Shown here: positions 10,075 through 20,100 of the stretch, piece by piece
Numbering within the stretch: position 1 is the first letter of the stretch
How the letters are laid out: each line of letters begins with the position of its first letter
NCBI RefSeq assembly: GCF_016765635.1
Contig: NZ_JAESVD010000008.1
Span: 1 to 64,000, forward strand
Direction of reading: 5' to 3'
Source of the DNA: Shewanella schlegeliana
GTDB lineage: Bacteria > Pseudomonadota > Gammaproteobacteria > Enterobacterales > Shewanellaceae
DNA length: 64,000 bases
Program-made: the position numbers and the translations under genes
Notes under the pieces: generated by a model
Seen by the model: only the letters and a program-made list of their open reading frames with translations
Databases searched by the model: none
Told to the model about the DNA's origin: nothing

Positions 10075-10150
10075 GCCCGAATAGCTCAGTCGGTAGAGCA
10101 GAGGATTGAAAATCCTCGTGTCCCTGGTTCGATTCCGGGTTCGGGCACCA
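10075..10150 (+). tRNA. tRNA-Phe (anticodon GAA)
   Basis: 76 bases with encoded CCA. The acceptor stem GCCCGAA pairs with TTCGGGC. The anticodon loop TTGAAAA gives GAA, and the T-loop GGTTCGATTCC is standard. The gene closely matches E. coli tRNA-Phe. Confidence 0.98.
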
Positions 10151-10221
10151 ATATTTAGTTTAGGTGTTGCAACAGCTAAACCAGCGATAAGGCAAATTAA
10201 GACCTCAAATCGCTAAACTAA

Positions 10222-10244
10222 ACCTCGCACTGCGAGGTTTTTTT
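10222..10244 (+). terminator. Terminator after tRNA-Phe
   Basis: Hairpin ACCTCGC-ACT-GCGAGGT (10222-10238) followed by a T run. It lies about 70 bases past the tRNA. Confidence 0.85.
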
Positions 10245-10281
10245 ATGCCTGTTATTTAACTATTTTAATTCAATCCACATA

Positions 10282-10310
10282 AAAAAGCCCCGAGATGACT
10301 CGAGGCTTAA
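10282..10310 (-). terminator. Terminator of the chemoreceptor gene
   Basis: On the minus strand, AGCCTCGAG-TCAT-CTCGGGGCT is followed by TTTTTTAT. It lies about 35 bases after the chemoreceptor stop. Confidence 0.8.
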
Positions 10311-10342
10311 TAGAGGCTGTTGTTTTAAGTTAAGCAGTGAAG

Positions 10343-12205
10343 CTAGACCTTAAACTTACTCACCGCATCTTGCAGGTACTCGGCACGCTCACGCACCTCT
10401 TCGGTCGCACTGGAGTTCTGAGTGGCGACCTCAGCAGTCTCTTGAGCGATATCACGGATCACCACCACATTTTGGTTCACCTCTGCGGCCACCATACTTT
10501 GCTCTTCAATCGCGGCTGCAATCTGCGTACTCATATCCATAATATTGGTCACGTCACCGTTGATCTGCTCAAGCAGGGTGCCTGCCGATGCCGCTTGCTC
10601 TGCACTTTCATTGCCCTGTTCACGGCTCGACTGCATCAACTCAACGATAGAATGAGTGCGCGACTGTAGGGTCTGAATGATCGAAGCGATCTCCTCTGTT
10701 GACTCCTGAGTTCGCATCGCAAGACTACGCACCTCATCGGCAACAACCGCAAAACCTCGTCCCTGCTCTCCAGCTCGAGCCGCCTCGATAGCGGCATTTA
10801 ATGCCAGTAAGTTAGTTTGCTCGGCAATGCCGCGAATAACATCGAGCACGCTGCCTATGGTTTCACTGTCTTTCTCAAGCTCACCAACCACAGCGGCAGA
10901 CTCGTTGATCTGCTGCGCCAGCAACTCAATTTTCTCAATCGTCTGCTGCACACCAACCTGCCCGGTCTGAGCGTTGTCGTGGGTCATACTGGCTTTGTTT
11001 GCCGCAAGCTCAGTGTTCTTAGCGATCTCATCAATGGTTGCTCCCATCTCGGTGATCGCCGTTGCCACCATATCGGTCTCATTTAGCTGGTTTTCTGCGC
11101 CTTGGGAGGCGCGCGCCACATTACCTGAAAGTTCTTGGCAAGATTGATTCATGGTCTCAACTGACTGAGTAACCTGATGAATAAGCTGCTGAAAGCTTTC
11201 AACCATGCTGTTGAAGTGCTTGGCAATCTGGCCAAGCTCATCATCGCTGCTGGCGTCACAGCGCATCGAAAGATCTTTATTTTCCTCAATATGGGTAATC
11301 ACATCGGTAATGCGTTTCACAGGCTCTATGATGCTGCGAATAATCATCAAGGTTGTAATCGCTAAAGCGATAGCAATTAAGACGGCAATAGCGAGGCCGA
11401 AAATAAATGCCGAACTCTCTTTATCGCTAATCGCATCTAAGGCTAAAGATTCAAGCTGATTAAGGGCACTATCAGTATTGGCAACGGCTTGGCGTAACTG
11501 GCCGCGCTCACCTTCAGAAATCGTGAGGCCGAGTTGCTTCTCTTTTTGTACTAAGGCTTTAAAGTCAGCGTTATATTGTTGAATATAATTCAGCACCTGC
11601 TGCTTGGCTTGTCTGTCCAACTTGGACGCATTCGCTATATTGATAAACCCTTCGAGGTTATCATCAAATTTCGCCACATAGCCTTCACTGCGCCTAAGCA
11701 TAAAGTCTTTCTCGGCGCGTCTAAGTTGCAGCATCTGCACCATCAGTTGTGGTTCATCATATTGCTCAACTAAGCTTTCAACTTGATGAACAGCGCCTCG
11801 CAAGGTGCCATATAAACCAGTCTTCGGCGTGAGACCTATCTGCTTATTTAAGCTAACCACATTGCTAAAGGCGGATTCATAACGACCGAGCTCTTGACTG
11901 AACTCGCTTAGGCTTGCTATTGGAATAGAGTATTTATCGAATACTCGTGTCAACTTCACTACCGTTTCCTGAGCTTCTCGGTTGTCGGACACATGCTGCT
12001 CGACATACTTAAGATCCTTTCTTGCCAGAAAGTCCTTTTCATCTTTACGTAGCATTAATATCTCATTCTTAAGCCCTGAGATATCTTGCGATGCTTGTGC
12101 TAATTCCGTTTGCACTTGACTAAAATAAACTTGAAGGCCAAACATCGCGGCTAACGCCGTGATCGATACCCCTGCACTTAACAGTAACTTGTAACGTATT
12201 AGCAT
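10343..12205 (-). CDS. Methyl-accepting chemotaxis protein with helical bimodular (HBM) sensor
   Basis: 620 residues. TM1 (about 5-27); a long all-helical periplasmic sensor (about 30-265) with two similar halves, each with an (L)R(K/R)xEKDF motif and a later IGLT/LGLT segment; TM2 (about 267-291); HAMP; then the cytoplasmic signalling domain with the invariant hairpin tip [19 protein letters not shown]. The duplicated sensor matches the HBM fold, which in McpS-type receptors binds organic acids. The ligand here is unknown. There is no C-terminal CheR/CheB tether pentapeptide (it ends SKFKV). It stands alone, with its own terminator. Confidence 0.93.
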   Translation of the reverse strand: MLIRYKLLLSAGVSITALAAMFGLQVYFSQVQTELAQASQDISGLKNEILMLRKDEKDFLARKDLKYVEQHVSDNREAQETVVKLTRVFDKYSIPIASLSEFSQELGRYESAFSNVVSLNKQIGLTPKTGLYGTLRGAVHQVESLVEQYDEPQLMVQMLQLRRAEKDFMLRRSEGYVAKFDDNLEGFINIANASKLDRQAKQQVLNYIQQYNADFKALVQKEKQLGLTISEGERGQLRQAVANTDSALNQLESLALDAISDKESSAFIFGLAIAVLIAIALAITTLMIIRSIIEPVKRITDVITHIEENKDLSMRCDASSDDELGQIAKHFNSMVESFQQLIHQVTQSVETMNQSCQELSGNVARASQGAENQLNETDMVATAITEMGATIDEIAKNTELAANKASMTHDNAQTGQVGVQQTIEKIELLAQQINESAAVVGELEKDSETIGSVLDVIRGIAEQTNLLALNAAIEAARAGEQGRGFAVVADEVRSLAMRTQESTEEIASIIQTLQSRTHSIVELMQSSREQGNESAEQAASAGTLLEQINGDVTNIMDMSTQIAAAIEEQSMVAAEVNQNVVVIRDIAQETAEVATQNSSATEEVRERAEYLQDAVSKFKV

Positions 12206-12360
12206 TTTACATCTCTACTTATTATCAACTTGTCTCCCCTAGCTAACGCAAACTGCGTTTGACCAAGGCTGCCCCCTTAACTTATCGGCCGATTATATAG
12301 TAGATTTAGCTACAAAAAACCACAAAAACAGCAAACTATAACTAACATTCTAATTATTAA

Positions 12361-12378
12361 GTTGAAATATAATTCAAC
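12361..12378. promoter_or_regulatory. Inverted repeat upstream of the cyclodeaminase promoter
   Basis: GTTGAA-ATATAA-TTCAAC, perfect 6-base arms, ending 13 bases before the -35 box of the promoter at 12392. Placement suggests an activator or repressor site. It is unassigned. Confidence 0.4.
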
Positions 12379-12391
12379 AACTAAAAGTTCA

Positions 12392-12420
12392 TTGACTCAG
12401 TCCAAACCTGCAAATAGTAT
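12392..12420 (+). promoter_or_regulatory. Sigma-70 promoter of the cyclodeaminase-family gene
   Basis: -35 TTGACT (12392-12397), 17-base spacer, -10 TAGTAT (12415-12420), ending 25 bases before the start codon. Confidence 0.6.
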
Positions 12421-12445
12421 AAAATATACTTAAATGGAGGTTTTC

Positions 12446-13393
12446 ATGTTAGTCATTAATGCAGAATCAGTTCATCAGTCACTTAATTTCCCCGATCTAA
12501 TCAATGCCCTAGATGAGACCTTCTCTCGCCCAGCAGGCATGCCGCAACGCCAAGTCTTTGGCCTTGATGACTCGGGTGAGCATCATGATGCATTTGCGGT
12601 ATTACCCTCTTGGAATGATAAAGCGATAGCCGTAAAAGCCTTTACCTATTTCCCTGGCAACCCACAAAAAGACCCACTGCTTGCTAGCCTCTACTCAAAA
12701 ATTTTGGTCTTTAGTCGTGAAACTGGCGAACCCCAAGCCCTCGTTGATGGCACCAGCGTCACCTTCTGGCGCACAGCGGCCATCTCGGCATTAGGCAGCC
12801 GGTACCTATCCCGAGAAGACTCAAGCAAGCTACTGGTTTGCGGCACAGGTAACTTAGCCTCCTTTATGGCGCTCGCTCATGCCAGCGTACGCCCGATTAA
12901 TCAAATCACCGTTTGGGGACGCAGTGAAGAGAAAGCCCGCAAAACCATCGAGCTTATTCGCAATAAGCGTCCAGATCTTGAAGTCATGCTCTGCACTGAG
13001 CTTGAACAGAGCGTACGCCAAGCCGATATCATTAGCTGTGCAACAGGAAGCCCAACTCCGCTGTTTGATGGAGACTGGGTACAACCGGGTACCCATACTG
13101 ACTTTGTGGGTAACCATAATCATGACAGACGTGAGTTCGACACAAAGCTGCTCTGCAAGTCTTCGGTATTTGTCGATTCAAAAATCAACGTGTTTGCTGA
13201 AGCGGGCGAACTGCTCTTGCCTATTGAAGAGGGGGTCTTCTCTCTTGACGAAGTTAAGGGAGAGCTCGGTCAACTGTGTACGGCGCAAATTAAAGGCCGC
13301 ATTAGCAATGATGAGATCACCATCTTCAAGACTGTCGGTACAGCCTTGGCCGATCTCGTCGGTGCGCAACTGGTGTTTTCAAAACTAAGCTAG
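12446..13393 (+). CDS. Ornithine cyclodeaminase / mu-crystallin family protein
   Basis: 315 residues. NAD(P)-dependent family that interconverts amino acids, imino acids and ketimines. The N-terminal half forms the dimer and substrate pocket (QRQVFGLD, then KAFTYFPGN). The Rossmann part carries VCGTGNLASFMALAH (GxGxxA) and ends with the family pattern FKTVGTALADLV. I start at 12446 (MLVINAES) because GGAGG lies five bases upstream, whereas the in-frame ATG at 12434 precedes that site. The exact substrate cannot be read from sequence. It is a single-gene unit with its own promoter and terminator. Confidence 0.9.
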   Translation: MLVINAESVHQSLNFPDLINALDETFSRPAGMPQRQVFGLDDSGEHHDAFAVLPSWNDKAIAVKAFTYFPGNPQKDPLLASLYSKILVFSRETGEPQALVDGTSVTFWRTAAISALGSRYLSREDSSKLLVCGTGNLASFMALAHASVRPINQITVWGRSEEKARKTIELIRNKRPDLEVMLCTELEQSVRQADIISCATGSPTPLFDGDWVQPGTHTDFVGNHNHDRREFDTKLLCKSSVFVDSKINVFAEAGELLLPIEEGVFSLDEVKGELGQLCTAQIKGRISNDEITIFKTVGTALADLVGAQLVFSKLS

Positions 13394-13433
13394 ATGCCAA
13401 GCTAACTTTTGGCGAGCAGTTGTTTGCTGCATA

Positions 13434-13463
13434 AAAAGAGAAGCGTATTAGGCTTCTCTTTTC
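13434..13463 (+). terminator. Terminator of the cyclodeaminase-family gene
   Basis: Hairpin AGAGAAGC-GTATTAG-GCTTCTCT followed by TTTCTATTT; A-rich on the left side. Confidence 0.85.
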
Positions 13464-13608
13464 TATTTCTCTCACTCAGCCACTTCGTCATTAAACCCAC
13501 AGTAAAAATCCCCCCTTCCCCATTTACAAAAATAATTTCTATTGCATTTAAACCTTTTTATCTATTGGCTATGTCTTATTAGTATCGCAAGCGCACAAGG
13601 AAAGTTGA

Positions 13609-14175
13609 GTGACGGCACAAATACGGGTAATGGAGCCAAGGCCGCTTCTAGAGCCTGAACTTATAGATAAGGCAAAGCTAGGTGACAAGTCTGCTTTTAA
13701 GAAGCTCTACCAGCTGCACCACCAGCGTGTATATGCACTTTGCTTGAGGATCACTGGCCAAGTGTCACTGGCCGAGGAAGCAACCCAAGACTGCTTTGTC
13801 AGGCTTTGGCAGAAGCTGCCGCAGTTTCGTGGTGAGAGTCAATTTACCACCTGGCTACATACTCTGAGTGTCAACCAAGCTCTATCTAGCCTAAAGAAGC
13901 ACCGCTCATTCTGGTCACGGTTTGTCAGCAGCGATACCGACCTGCAGAGCGTCAGGGACGAGTATGAAGACCTAGATAAAATTTTGCTCAAACTGCCAGA
14001 AAGAGCGCGCATCGTCTTCGTTCTCCACGCCTTAGAAGGTTACAAGCACGAAGAGGTCGCGCAACTGATGGGCATCGCACCCGGTACAAGTAAGGCGCAA
14101 TACCACAGGGCACAGAAATTACTTGAAGCACTAATAGAGCAAGGCCAAGTCGATATAGGAGGCCGCCATGAATGA
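13609..14175 (+). CDS. ECF-type RNA polymerase sigma factor
   Basis: 188 residues. Region 2 (about 25-95) reads LAEEATQDCFVRLWQKLPQF and then TWLHTLSVNQAL, the usual group-IV sigma pattern. Region 4 (about 125-180) contains LPERARIVFVLHALEGYKH and a helix-turn-helix ending KAQYHRAQKLL. There is no region 1.1 or 3. The GTG at 13609 is preceded by AAGGA at eight bases; an ATG at 13630 is an alternative. Its stop overlaps the next gene's start by eight bases, so the pair is co-translated, which is typical of a sigma and its regulator. Confidence 0.9.
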   Translation: MTAQIRVMEPRPLLEPELIDKAKLGDKSAFKKLYQLHHQRVYALCLRITGQVSLAEEATQDCFVRLWQKLPQFRGESQFTTWLHTLSVNQALSSLKKHRSFWSRFVSSDTDLQSVRDEYEDLDKILLKLPERARIVFVLHALEGYKHEEVAQLMGIAPGTSKAQYHRAQKLLEALIEQGQVDIGGRHE

Positions 14176-14707
14176 TGCTAGCGCTAAACTGACCCAATTA
14201 ATTAATCAGGCGCCTAGAGAGATCGCACCACAAAAAGAGCTATGGAACGATATTGAAAGACAGCTAGATAAAGTAGAGCTTGACCAGCCTCAAAATAAAG
14301 CTCAACAGAGACCTGTATTTAGGCGTCTTGCCGTTGCCAGCATCATTTTGCTCGTGGGGCTGCTAGGCATGAATATTTGGCAGCACAATGGTGAACTTTC
14401 AACATTAGCAACGCCATCGCCGCTATTAGCCACGTTAGCTGAGATAAAGCTGCAGCATCAACTACAGGTCGAACAGTTAAGCCAGCAGCAACACCTTACC
14501 AATTGGCAAGCCAGTGAATTGGGCTTACCGCTTGAAAACGGTATCGAACAACTTAGAAAAGCCGCAGAGCAGATCTATCAAGCCCTGCAACAAACCCCCA
14601 ACGACAAGGAACTTTGGCAGCTATGGCTTTGGACTCAACAGCGAGAAATTGAGTTACTCCAACAAGGCCAAACTCTGCCAGTTAACCCATTACCCCAAGG
14701 AGTTTAA
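14168..14707 (+). CDS. Single-pass membrane protein, likely anti-sigma factor
   Basis: 179 residues. A cytoplasmic N-terminal segment (about 1-50) with an ELWNDIERQL helix is followed by one membrane helix (about 53-71). The rest is a Gln/Leu-rich, probably coiled-coil periplasmic part. The position directly behind an ECF sigma gene with an eight-base overlap, and the topology, suggest a membrane anti-sigma. No zinc-binding HxxxCxxC is present, so it is not a ZAS-type anti-sigma. Function is inferred from context only. Confidence 0.65.
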   Translation: MNDASAKLTQLINQAPREIAPQKELWNDIERQLDKVELDQPQNKAQQRPVFRRLAVASIILLVGLLGMNIWQHNGELSTLATPSPLLATLAEIKLQHQLQVEQLSQQQHLTNWQASELGLPLENGIEQLRKAAEQIYQALQQTPNDKELWQLWLWTQQREIELLQQGQTLPVNPLPQGV

Positions 14708-14709
14708 AT

Positions 14710-15651
14710 ATGAAACCATTACTGAAAAGCACGCTGATGGCGAGTGCACTTTTATTGAGTCATATGGCGATTGCAGGAGAAGCGATCGAGCAGCAGCAAA
14801 CGGTTGAGGCCAATCCGGTAGTGAAAGTAAAAGTGCAGCGAGGTAGTGTCAGCTTTAAGTCCTGGGATAAAAATGAGATCGCCGTAAAAGGCACACTGGA
14901 CGACCTCAGCGAAGGGTTTGTCTTTTCCGTCAAAGGCAACAAAGTGCTTATTGAAGATACCCTGCCACGTCAATACAACGGCAGTAATAAAGAAGGCTCT
15001 GAGTTAGTGATAACACTGCCAAGTAACCTAAGACTTGAAGCCGAAGGGGTATCGGCAGACTACCACCTCGATGCATTAAACGGCAAGCTTGAGGTCAGTT
15101 CAGTCAGCGGCAATATCAAAGCCAATGACCTAAGCGACAAAACCCTGCTTCAGACAGTGTCTGGCGATATTTCTACTCGCAGTCTTGCAGGTAAAAGTAA
15201 GCTGCAAACCGTTTCAGGTGACATCAAGGATACCCAAAGCTCCGGCACATTAAGCTACCAAATGGTGAGTGGTGAGCTCGCTGCTGATACTCAGGCAACC
15301 AAGGTGACGATAGAGTCTGTATCTGGTGATGTAACCATAGCGTTAGATAGTGTTGATACTCTGGCAGTCAAGACTGTCAGTGGAGATTTGGAGTTATCCC
15401 TCAATTCCTTATTAAACCGCGCGAAACTCGGGAGCGTCAGTGGCGATATCGAGGTTAACTTTCTCGGTGATACCGATGTGAGCTTCAATATCAACGGCGG
15501 CCCTAGCGGTAAGATCAGTAACAAGTTAACCGAGGATAAAGTCACTAAAGAGAAGTACTCACCGCAAAGTTACCTAAAATTCCAGACGGGTGATGGCCGA
15601 GCCGAGCTCAACGCTTCCACCATTAGTGGTAAAATTGAGTTACTGAAGTAA
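14710..15651 (+). CDS. DUF4097-family secreted beta-repeat protein
   Basis: 313 residues. Signal peptide (about 1-22, ending MAIAG). From about residue 130 to 250 it carries seven VSG(D/N/E) repeats spaced about 17-20 residues apart (SVSGNI, TVSGDI, TVSGDI, MVSGEL, SVSGDV, TVSGDL, SVSGDI), which should stack as beta-helix rungs. A last ISGKIELLK closes the protein. DUF4097 is sometimes called a putative adhesin domain, but no biochemical role is established. It is the third gene of the sigma operon, two bases after the previous stop, so it is probably the effector or sensor of that system. Confidence 0.85.
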   Translation: MKPLLKSTLMASALLLSHMAIAGEAIEQQQTVEANPVVKVKVQRGSVSFKSWDKNEIAVKGTLDDLSEGFVFSVKGNKVLIEDTLPRQYNGSNKEGSELVITLPSNLRLEAEGVSADYHLDALNGKLEVSSVSGNIKANDLSDKTLLQTVSGDISTRSLAGKSKLQTVSGDIKDTQSSGTLSYQMVSGELAADTQATKVTIESVSGDVTIALDSVDTLAVKTVSGDLELSLNSLLNRAKLGSVSGDIEVNFLGDTDVSFNINGGPSGKISNKLTEDKVTKEKYSPQSYLKFQTGDGRAELNASTISGKIELLK

Positions 15652-15711
15652 GCAATTTAAGTCACAGCGACTCCAACTAGATACAAGCTTTACTTCATCA
15701 TGATAAACAAC

Positions 15712-15745
15712 AAAGGCTGTAACCACTATGAGTTGCAGCCTTTAT
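15712..15745 (+). terminator. Terminator of the sigma/DUF4097 operon
   Basis: Imperfect hairpin AAAGGCTGTAAC / GTTGCAGCCTTT followed by ATTTTACC. It may also serve the convergent lysR gene. Confidence 0.65.
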
Positions 15746-15783
15746 TTTACCTTCAAAGCGTGGCGAGAAAAGAGACTCCCGAC

Positions 15784-16686
15784 CTAACAACCTGTGGTGC
15801 CAATAAAGGAGATAAATTCCTTTGCGGCAGGTGTTAAGGCACGAGACTTTAAATACACAGCACCATAATCCACTTTAATATTCGGCATGTCTTGCACCTT
15901 TAATAATACTAACCGCCCCGCTTTTAATTCGTCCTCAATAATCACTTGAGGCAATAGACCTATCATATCGCTGTTATAAAGTAGCAAACGAATTGATTGA
16001 AAGATCTCAAATCGCAATAGACCAGAAAAAGCCTGTCGGCTTGAATCAAATAGATCGCCAAACAGATTTTCTATTTCATGGGTCGTGGCGCGAGGCAGGG
16101 CTATTGGGAAGTCTTTTAGCCTCGGGGTATAAAGGTTTGCTTCTCTAACGAGTGGATGTTCTGGTCTACAACAAAAAACCCCGCTAGAGTGACAATAGTT
16201 AATCACCTCTAAGTCATCTCGCTGATCGAAACCTGTTACTTTGGTTTCTGAAACAAACAGATCCAACTTCCCTCTTGAAAGTAGCTCACTCAACTCACTG
16301 ACATCTCGAGTCCGTAACTCCACACTTATCGATGGTGAATACCGAGAAAACTCACTCAAAATCTCACTCAAAATATTGCTAGATGCTAAGGTTCCGCCAC
16401 CAATTACAAGCTTACCGCTTGATTTACCACTGTTAACTTTTATATCAGACTCTAGAAGATGCACACCATTTAAAATCTTGTCGCTATGCTTTAAGACTAA
16501 ATCACCATGAAAGGTCAACTTTACATGCCTTGAGTCGCGAGTAAATAATTGCACTCCAAGGTTCTGCTCCATCTTCTGAATACTGCGTGTCAAAGAGGGT
16601 TGAGTGATGGCTAACTTATCGGCCGCGACACTGAAGCTCTTACATTCAGCCAGCGCCACAAAGTGTTTTATATGCCTTAACTCCAT
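15784..16686 (-). CDS. LysR-family regulator paired with the first subtilase
   Basis: About 300 residues. The N-terminal winged helix-turn-helix (SFSVAADKLAITQPSLTRSI) is typical LysR; a type-2 periplasmic-binding-fold effector domain covers about 90-290. Start at 16686 (MELRHIK) fits the family; an ATG three codons upstream is possible. It is divergent from the subtilase at 17118 with about 430 bases between. It is similar along its length to the LysR at 22196, which pairs with the second subtilase. The simplest reading is local control of the adjacent protease. Confidence 0.9.
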   Translation of the reverse strand: MELRHIKHFVALAECKSFSVAADKLAITQPSLTRSIQKMEQNLGVQLFTRDSRHVKLTFHGDLVLKHSDKILNGVHLLESDIKVNSGKSSGKLVIGGGTLASSNILSEILSEFSRYSPSISVELRTRDVSELSELLSRGKLDLFVSETKVTGFDQRDDLEVINYCHSSGVFCCRPEHPLVREANLYTPRLKDFPIALPRATTHEIENLFGDLFDSSRQAFSGLLRFEIFQSIRLLLYNSDMIGLLPQVIIEDELKAGRLVLLKVQDMPNIKVDYGAVYLKSRALTPAAKEFISFIGTTGC

Positions 16687-16858
16687 ATACCTCATCCAAC
16701 AAAATTTTCATTAATCTAGATAAACTCAAACTCGCCATGAGCTTCGGCTAACAAACAGATAGTAACAGTTGAAGGTTAACCCTCGATTAAGCCAACTCTG
16801 CCCCTAATAAGCTATTCCAGATATAACGTTGATTCAAGCTTCGCCCATTAAAGGTGTG

Positions 16859-16882
16859 ACAACTTGTATCAATTGTAACCAT
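16859..16882. promoter_or_regulatory. Candidate LysR operator, copy 1 (shared 12-base motif)
   Basis: ACAACTTGTATC (16859-16870) is also present at 23178-23189 upstream of the second subtilase. Here the block extends as an imperfect dyad: ACAA...TTGT arms ten bases apart, with TTGTATCAA in the centre. The rest of the 430-base gap between the lysR and protease starts shows no other clear element. Confidence 0.5.
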
Positions 16883-17117
16883 CCCCTAAGTCGTCCATAC
16901 AAGCGGCATTAAACCTTGATATTTCAATGCCACAAGATCGATAGCAGATCGTTATTTCAGTGTAATAACTAAGAGAACTCACCAAAATATGAACATATTT
17001 TTCATAAAAAAAACTGAAATACCTATCAGCTATACCTGCATTCATTCTGACTATTGGCCACAAAAACAACAAACAGTTAACAATTGGGTTGCACAAATAC
17101 AACCAGAAGGCAGGACA

Positions 17118-20100
17118 ATGAAACTAAAAAAAATAAGTCTGATGACAGTTGCGGCTATCTATGCCGCAGGCGCTGGAGCTACGGCACTTAACAGTGCCCC
17201 CAATCGTATTGAGTTAGAAACACTCAGTGTGAAACCCTTTGAGATGTCAAATGAGCATTATGAAGCGATAAAAGCGGCCTCCCAGGAAAGGTTAAATCGC
17301 CCAGGAATGACAGCGAAGCCAAATAACCACCGTCCGCAGGGACAAGCTGAAAAGATACCGTTTAAATTTGAAAAAAACATAACCGGTGAACACACCTATA
17401 TCATTCAACTCGCTGAACAACCTGTGGCAACTTATGATGGCAACATAAGCGGTTTTACCGCGACAGCATTGAGTTCATCGCCGCAAAATTTTAGCTCAAA
17501 TAACAAGATAAACCTTAATAGCAGTGCCTCTCATACCTACCTAAACTATCTCGAAAATAGACAACTCAAGGTGAATAGCCTGATCACTAACACCTTAGGC
17601 TCACCGAAAGAGATCGAACAATCATACCGGTACGCTTTTAATGGTATGAGTATGAAGTTAACGCAGCAGCAAGCTGCACGAGTGGCAAAAATTGATGGTG
17701 TTCGTGCGGTAACACGCTCAGTGGTGCTTGAACTTCACACCGATGTTGGCCCTCAACATATTGGCGCCGATAAAGTTTGGAGTGGAGAAACATCACAAGC
17801 TAGTCCCAACACGGGGCACGGTGTGGTGGTGGGTATTTTAGATACAGGGATTAACTCTGACCATCCCTCTTTTGCTCCGGTAGGCGACGATAATGTACAG
17901 ATAACCAATCCACTCGGAAGTGGTAATTTTATCGGTGATTGTGCACTTGAAGAGTTTGCCAACCTATGTAATGACAAGCTTATAGGTATACGCTCCTACT
18001 CTGAGATTACCGACTCCTATGGAGACCCTATCTTCAGAGGTATGGGACCACTCGCGCCTTGGGAACGCATTCGTCCGGCAAACGGCGAGGACTATAATGG
18101 CCACGGTTCCCATACTGCCTCAACGGTTGCGGGTAATGTTCTTTTTGATGTTCCCTACCAGATGTCAGAAATAGGGGCAGATAACAGTGTCACGGGCCGT
18201 GATACAGAGTTTGTATTTGAACGTGTTTCAGGTGTGGCTCCACACGCCAATATTGTCGCCTATCAAGTCTGTTTTCCAGGAACGGGCTCCACGCAATATG
18301 TTGGTTGTCCCCAAGATATCACCCTGAAGGCTGTCGATGATGCAATCGCTGACGGAGTTGATGTTATCAACTACTCAGTCGGGGGGGCAGAACAGCTTCC
18401 ATGGGAGTCGCCAACAGAGCTCGCCTTTCTTGCCGCAAGAGAAGCAGGCATATCTGTTTCAGCCTCTGCAGGCAATGCAGGTTATGGCTGGATGGATCAT
18501 GTCTCACCTTGGCTAACATCTGTCGCCGCAACAACCCACAGCCGCGACCTGACCTCTGCAGATAAGACATTAGATAACTTCGAAGGCGGAGATGAAAACC
18601 CAAGCCCATGGGGACCAATGACAGCAGCATCAATAACTGGTGGCTATAGCGGTCCCGTGTTTTTAGCAGCGGATTACAATAGCGACAATGGTCATTGTGA
18701 TACTCCCTTTGCCGAAGGGACTTTCAACTTTATGCCCGATGGTGTCACCGCACTTAGCCAAGCACCTATCATTGTTTGCGCGCGAAGCAACCAAGCTCGG
18801 GTGACAAAATCTGACAATATAAAAGCCGGCGGTGCTGGCGGCTTTATTCTCTACAATCTTGAAGATGATTGGAGCGTTCCAGCCTCAGTACGTATCAGTG
18901 ATTACTACTCACTGCCCGCGGCTCACGTCAATACCTATGATGGCAGTAAGATCATCAATTGGCTCGCTTCCGGCACGGGTCACCACGTGACAATCAGTGA
19001 CGGGTCAATTCAACAAACAGAGGCCGAAGCAGACCAATTGGCAAACTTCTCCTCCCGTGGGCCAAGTGTGACCAATCCTCATGTCATGGCACCAACACTG
19101 GCGGCACCTGGGGTTAATATTTTTGCAGCTTATGCCAATGACAGAATATTTAGCCTAGATAACTGGGGAATGAATTGGTCAATCGTAAGCGGCACATCAA
19201 TGGCAGCCCCCCATGTAGCAGGTACGATGGCACTGCTAAAGAATGCGCGCCCTAACTGGACACCGGCGCAAATTCAATCAGCATTAACAACAACGGCGAA
19301 TAAAGTCGAATATTCACAAGATGGATACGGAGGCACCTACGCAGTCACCTACGATGATGCGGGCGCCGGTGTTGTCGATGTTGCCAAAGCAATTGATGTT
19401 GGCCTCGTCATGGATGAAAACATCGAAAACTATAAGAGCTCAAACCCGCTTGTCGGCGGAGATGTTACAGCACTGAATACACCTTACATTGTTAATCGTG
19501 ACTGTAATGGCACCTGTAGCTGGTACCGTACATTTACAGCTACTCAAGATGGTAGCTGGAATGTGTCAGCGCAAGAGTCAGACTTTACTGGGGCTTCGAC
19601 ATTAAAGCTTGAGGTTTCCCCAAAGACATTTAGTCTGCAAGCTGGCGAGCAACAGCGGGTCATGATTACTGCGCATATGCCCGATATTGACTACCAGTCA
19701 GACTCCCCTGTCGGCCCTGGTAATACAGATGGCATTACACTCTATGGCAAGCTCACATTAGCGCCGAGCAGTGCAACAATGCCAGTTCAATCACTGCCTA
19801 TCATTGCCAGTTACGAGCGCGCTAAACTTCCCGTTATCATTCAAACAGAAATTGGACGAGATCAGGGAAGTTATGAAACACCATCGATGCTATTACCACA
19901 AAGCGCTGAAATATCGGCCGTAGCCTATGGCTTAACCACTGGCACTGAAACAGAACACCATCTGAAGATGAATACACAGTGGCCATGGGAAGTCGAAGGC
20001 ACTGTCCCTGCAGCTGAGACTCAACTAGCCTATAAGATGTTTACTGTTCCAGAAGGGACCAAACGCTTAATTGTCGAGATCACCGATGAAGATGACTACG

